DNA of 64,000 nucleotides from Dillenia suffruticosa (lineage: Eukaryota > Streptophyta > Magnoliopsida > Dilleniales > Dilleniaceae). The stretch's first letter is position 1. Each line of letters begins with the position of its first letter. The notes under the pieces were generated by a model, which saw nothing but the letters and a program-made list of their open reading frames with translations, was not told the origin of the DNA and did no database searches. The position numbers were made by a program, and so were the translations under genes. The stretch lies in contig JAVTVX010000012.1 of NCBI GenBank assembly GCA_033439265.1, positions 2,779,001 to 2,843,000 of the forward strand, given 5' to 3'. Positions 62,101-64,000 of this stretch are shown piece by piece.

Positions 62101-62200
62101 CCGATCTTTTCTCGTGGTCGAAATGATTCCCCTCTCTCTATCTCTTTCCTCTCTTTCTCTCTCTTCATTTTGATTTCATTTCATTTGCATTTCAAGCCTT
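59114..62200. other. Intergenic DNA and distal actin promoter
   Basis: Mostly very AT-rich (59700-61800) with T-runs such as 61195-61218 and no gene. At about 61815-62130 the composition changes sharply to a GC-richer block with an open frame of 107 codons; its translation is basic and low complexity and matches no family I know. It ends about 110 bases before the actin TATA box and is more likely promoter DNA or a transposon fragment than a gene. Confidence 0.5.
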
Positions 62201-62243
62201 ACACTTCCCTTCTCTCTCCTCTCTCTCTCTCTCTCTCTCTTAC

Positions 62244-62251
62244 TATATATA
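62244..62251 (+). promoter_or_regulatory. TATA box of the actin gene
   Basis: TATATATA lies just after a (CT)n tract (62219-62240) and is followed at the expected distance by a pyrimidine-rich leader (TTCCCGGTCTCTCGTC) and a GA-rich stretch. The TSS is expected near 62275-62285. Confidence 0.7.
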
Positions 62252-62400
62252 CATTCTCCCTTCCCGGTCTCTCGTCTTTATCGAGAGAGAGAGTGAGAGA
62301 GAGAGAACAGCCATCGTCTTCTACAACCTTCTTTGCGATTGTGAAGAAGGCCTTTGGTTTTTCTTCGTCTTCGCTTCTTCGATCTATTCTACGTACAAAG

Positions 62401-63274
62401 GTACGATCTGATCTCTCTCTTGCTTTAGTTTTTGGTTTTGACTTGTGTTATAGATCGATCGTCTTGTTCTGTTACTGCATCTATGTTTTTGATGATGATG
62501 ACGATGATCGGTTAGTTTTCTCATTCATGTGATTATGGTGTTAGATCTAGGTTTTTGGAACCTGTACTGTTAGTTTAAGTGAGATCTAGAATCAGTGCCT
62601 GCTTGAAAGTCTCTTGCTTTTGAGCTGGAGATCGATGGTCGTTGTTTGATCTTCTGTTCTTCGATATGTGTTTTTTTTTGCTTCAAGTCTTGTCTTGATC
62701 TCCGATTTGCTTATATGATTTCACTCAAATCTGTAGATCTTTTGGAACTGATATAATTCATCTGATTTTTCTTTTCTTGATCTGGTATGCTCGATTAGAG
62801 CTAAGCCGTTCATAAATGTCAGATCTATTGAATGATTTATCTTTTTGTTTGATAAATTTCATTGATCTCATGATTTGGATTTGCCATCAGTTGCACTATC
62901 AAGGATTTATCACGATAATCCATGATCTGTTTATTTTTAGAAGAAAGCTAGTTCAATTTTGGAAAAAGAAAATTGTAAATATTCTGATCGTATTTCTCGT
63001 CGTGAACGATCATCAATTTTCTAGATGCGTCCAATTCTGTAGCATAGTGCCATGTCTTCAATCTCCATATTCCTAGTCATCTTGTTAGAGATCTTAGTAG
63101 GGTTTTGTAAGTCATTCAGTCTATTGTACTAATTTATGATGGGCAAATAACTCTTGGGACACGCTTAAATGAATTATGCATTTCTTTTGATATATTGGAA
63201 AAATTATTTTTCATTTTATGGATGCATAAAATTGACCGAGATAGAATGCTCATTCTAGCTTTTTTCGTGTGTAG
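62401..63274 (+). other. Leader intron in the actin 5' UTR
   Basis: The donor ACAAAG|GTACGATCTG at 62401 and the acceptor TTTCGTGTGTAG ending at 63274 bound an 874-base T-rich intron ending 11 bases before the ATG. Plant actin genes of the ACT2/7/8 type carry such an intron at this place, and it is known to raise expression. Ends are inferred from consensus and family structure. Confidence 0.8.
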
Positions 63275-63285
63275 TACTATAAAAA

Positions 63286-64000
<715 letters not shown>

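Noticed and set aside
61803-62126. 107-aa ORF upstream of actin as a gene
   Set aside because: No family match, lies in the proximal actin promoter and has no start context or downstream structure.

Overview
The window is nuclear DNA of a eudicot plant, most likely a rosid. Spliced genes have GT-AG introns, the intergenic DNA is AT-rich, (CT)n/(GA)n microsatellites sit next to several start codons, and the proteins are plant-specific types (plant U-box ligase, IDA-like peptide, TONSOKU, GRAS, ATL). I see nothing viral, bacterial or organellar, no CRISPR array, and no tRNA or rRNA gene.

Layout. About 1.6-2.8 kb (-): intronless U-box/ARM E3 ligase of the PUB27/28/29 group. 10.1-10.3 kb (+): IDA-LIKE abscission-type signalling peptide, 76 aa. 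14.9-25.3 kb (-): TONSOKU (TSK/BRU1/MGO3), resolved here into 20 coding exons in consistent phase, 1352 aa. 30.25-33.56 kb (-): ATG1t-like autophagy kinase, 8 exons, 301 aa, stopping right after the kinase domain. 38.1-39.5 kb (+): intronless NSP2-like GRAS regulator. 40.7-46.6 kb (-): ATG13, 3 exons, 655 aa, with a 3.9-kb second intron. 52.6-53.3 kb (+): ATL-type RING-H2 ligase. 62.2 kb to the window end (+): 5' part of an actin gene with a leader intron. The DNA between is AT-rich with microsatellites, two related SINEs with target-site duplications near 57.6 and 59.0 kb, and an Au-like SINE in a kinase intron.

Context. From memory, Arabidopsis chromosome 3 has PUB29 (At3g18710), IDL4 (At3g18715), TSK (At3g18730), ATG13b (At3g18770), ATL77 (At3g18773) and ACT2 (At3g18780) in this order, and the sister segment on chromosome 1 has ATG1t (At1g49180), ATL78 (At1g49230) and ACT8 (At1g49240). 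The window looks like the unduplicated form of that block, so the autophagy kinase ATG1t and its regulatory partner ATG13 lie only about 7 kb apart, separated by a GRAS gene.

The window also holds several short tandem duplications in or beside genes: 78 bp across a TSK splice donor, 107 bp in a TSK intron, about 230-250 bp upstream of ATG13, and a 74-bp-period duplication of the ATL core promoter. Exon boundaries were placed by eye from splice dinucleotides, reading phase and remembered homologues. Functions come from family membership.
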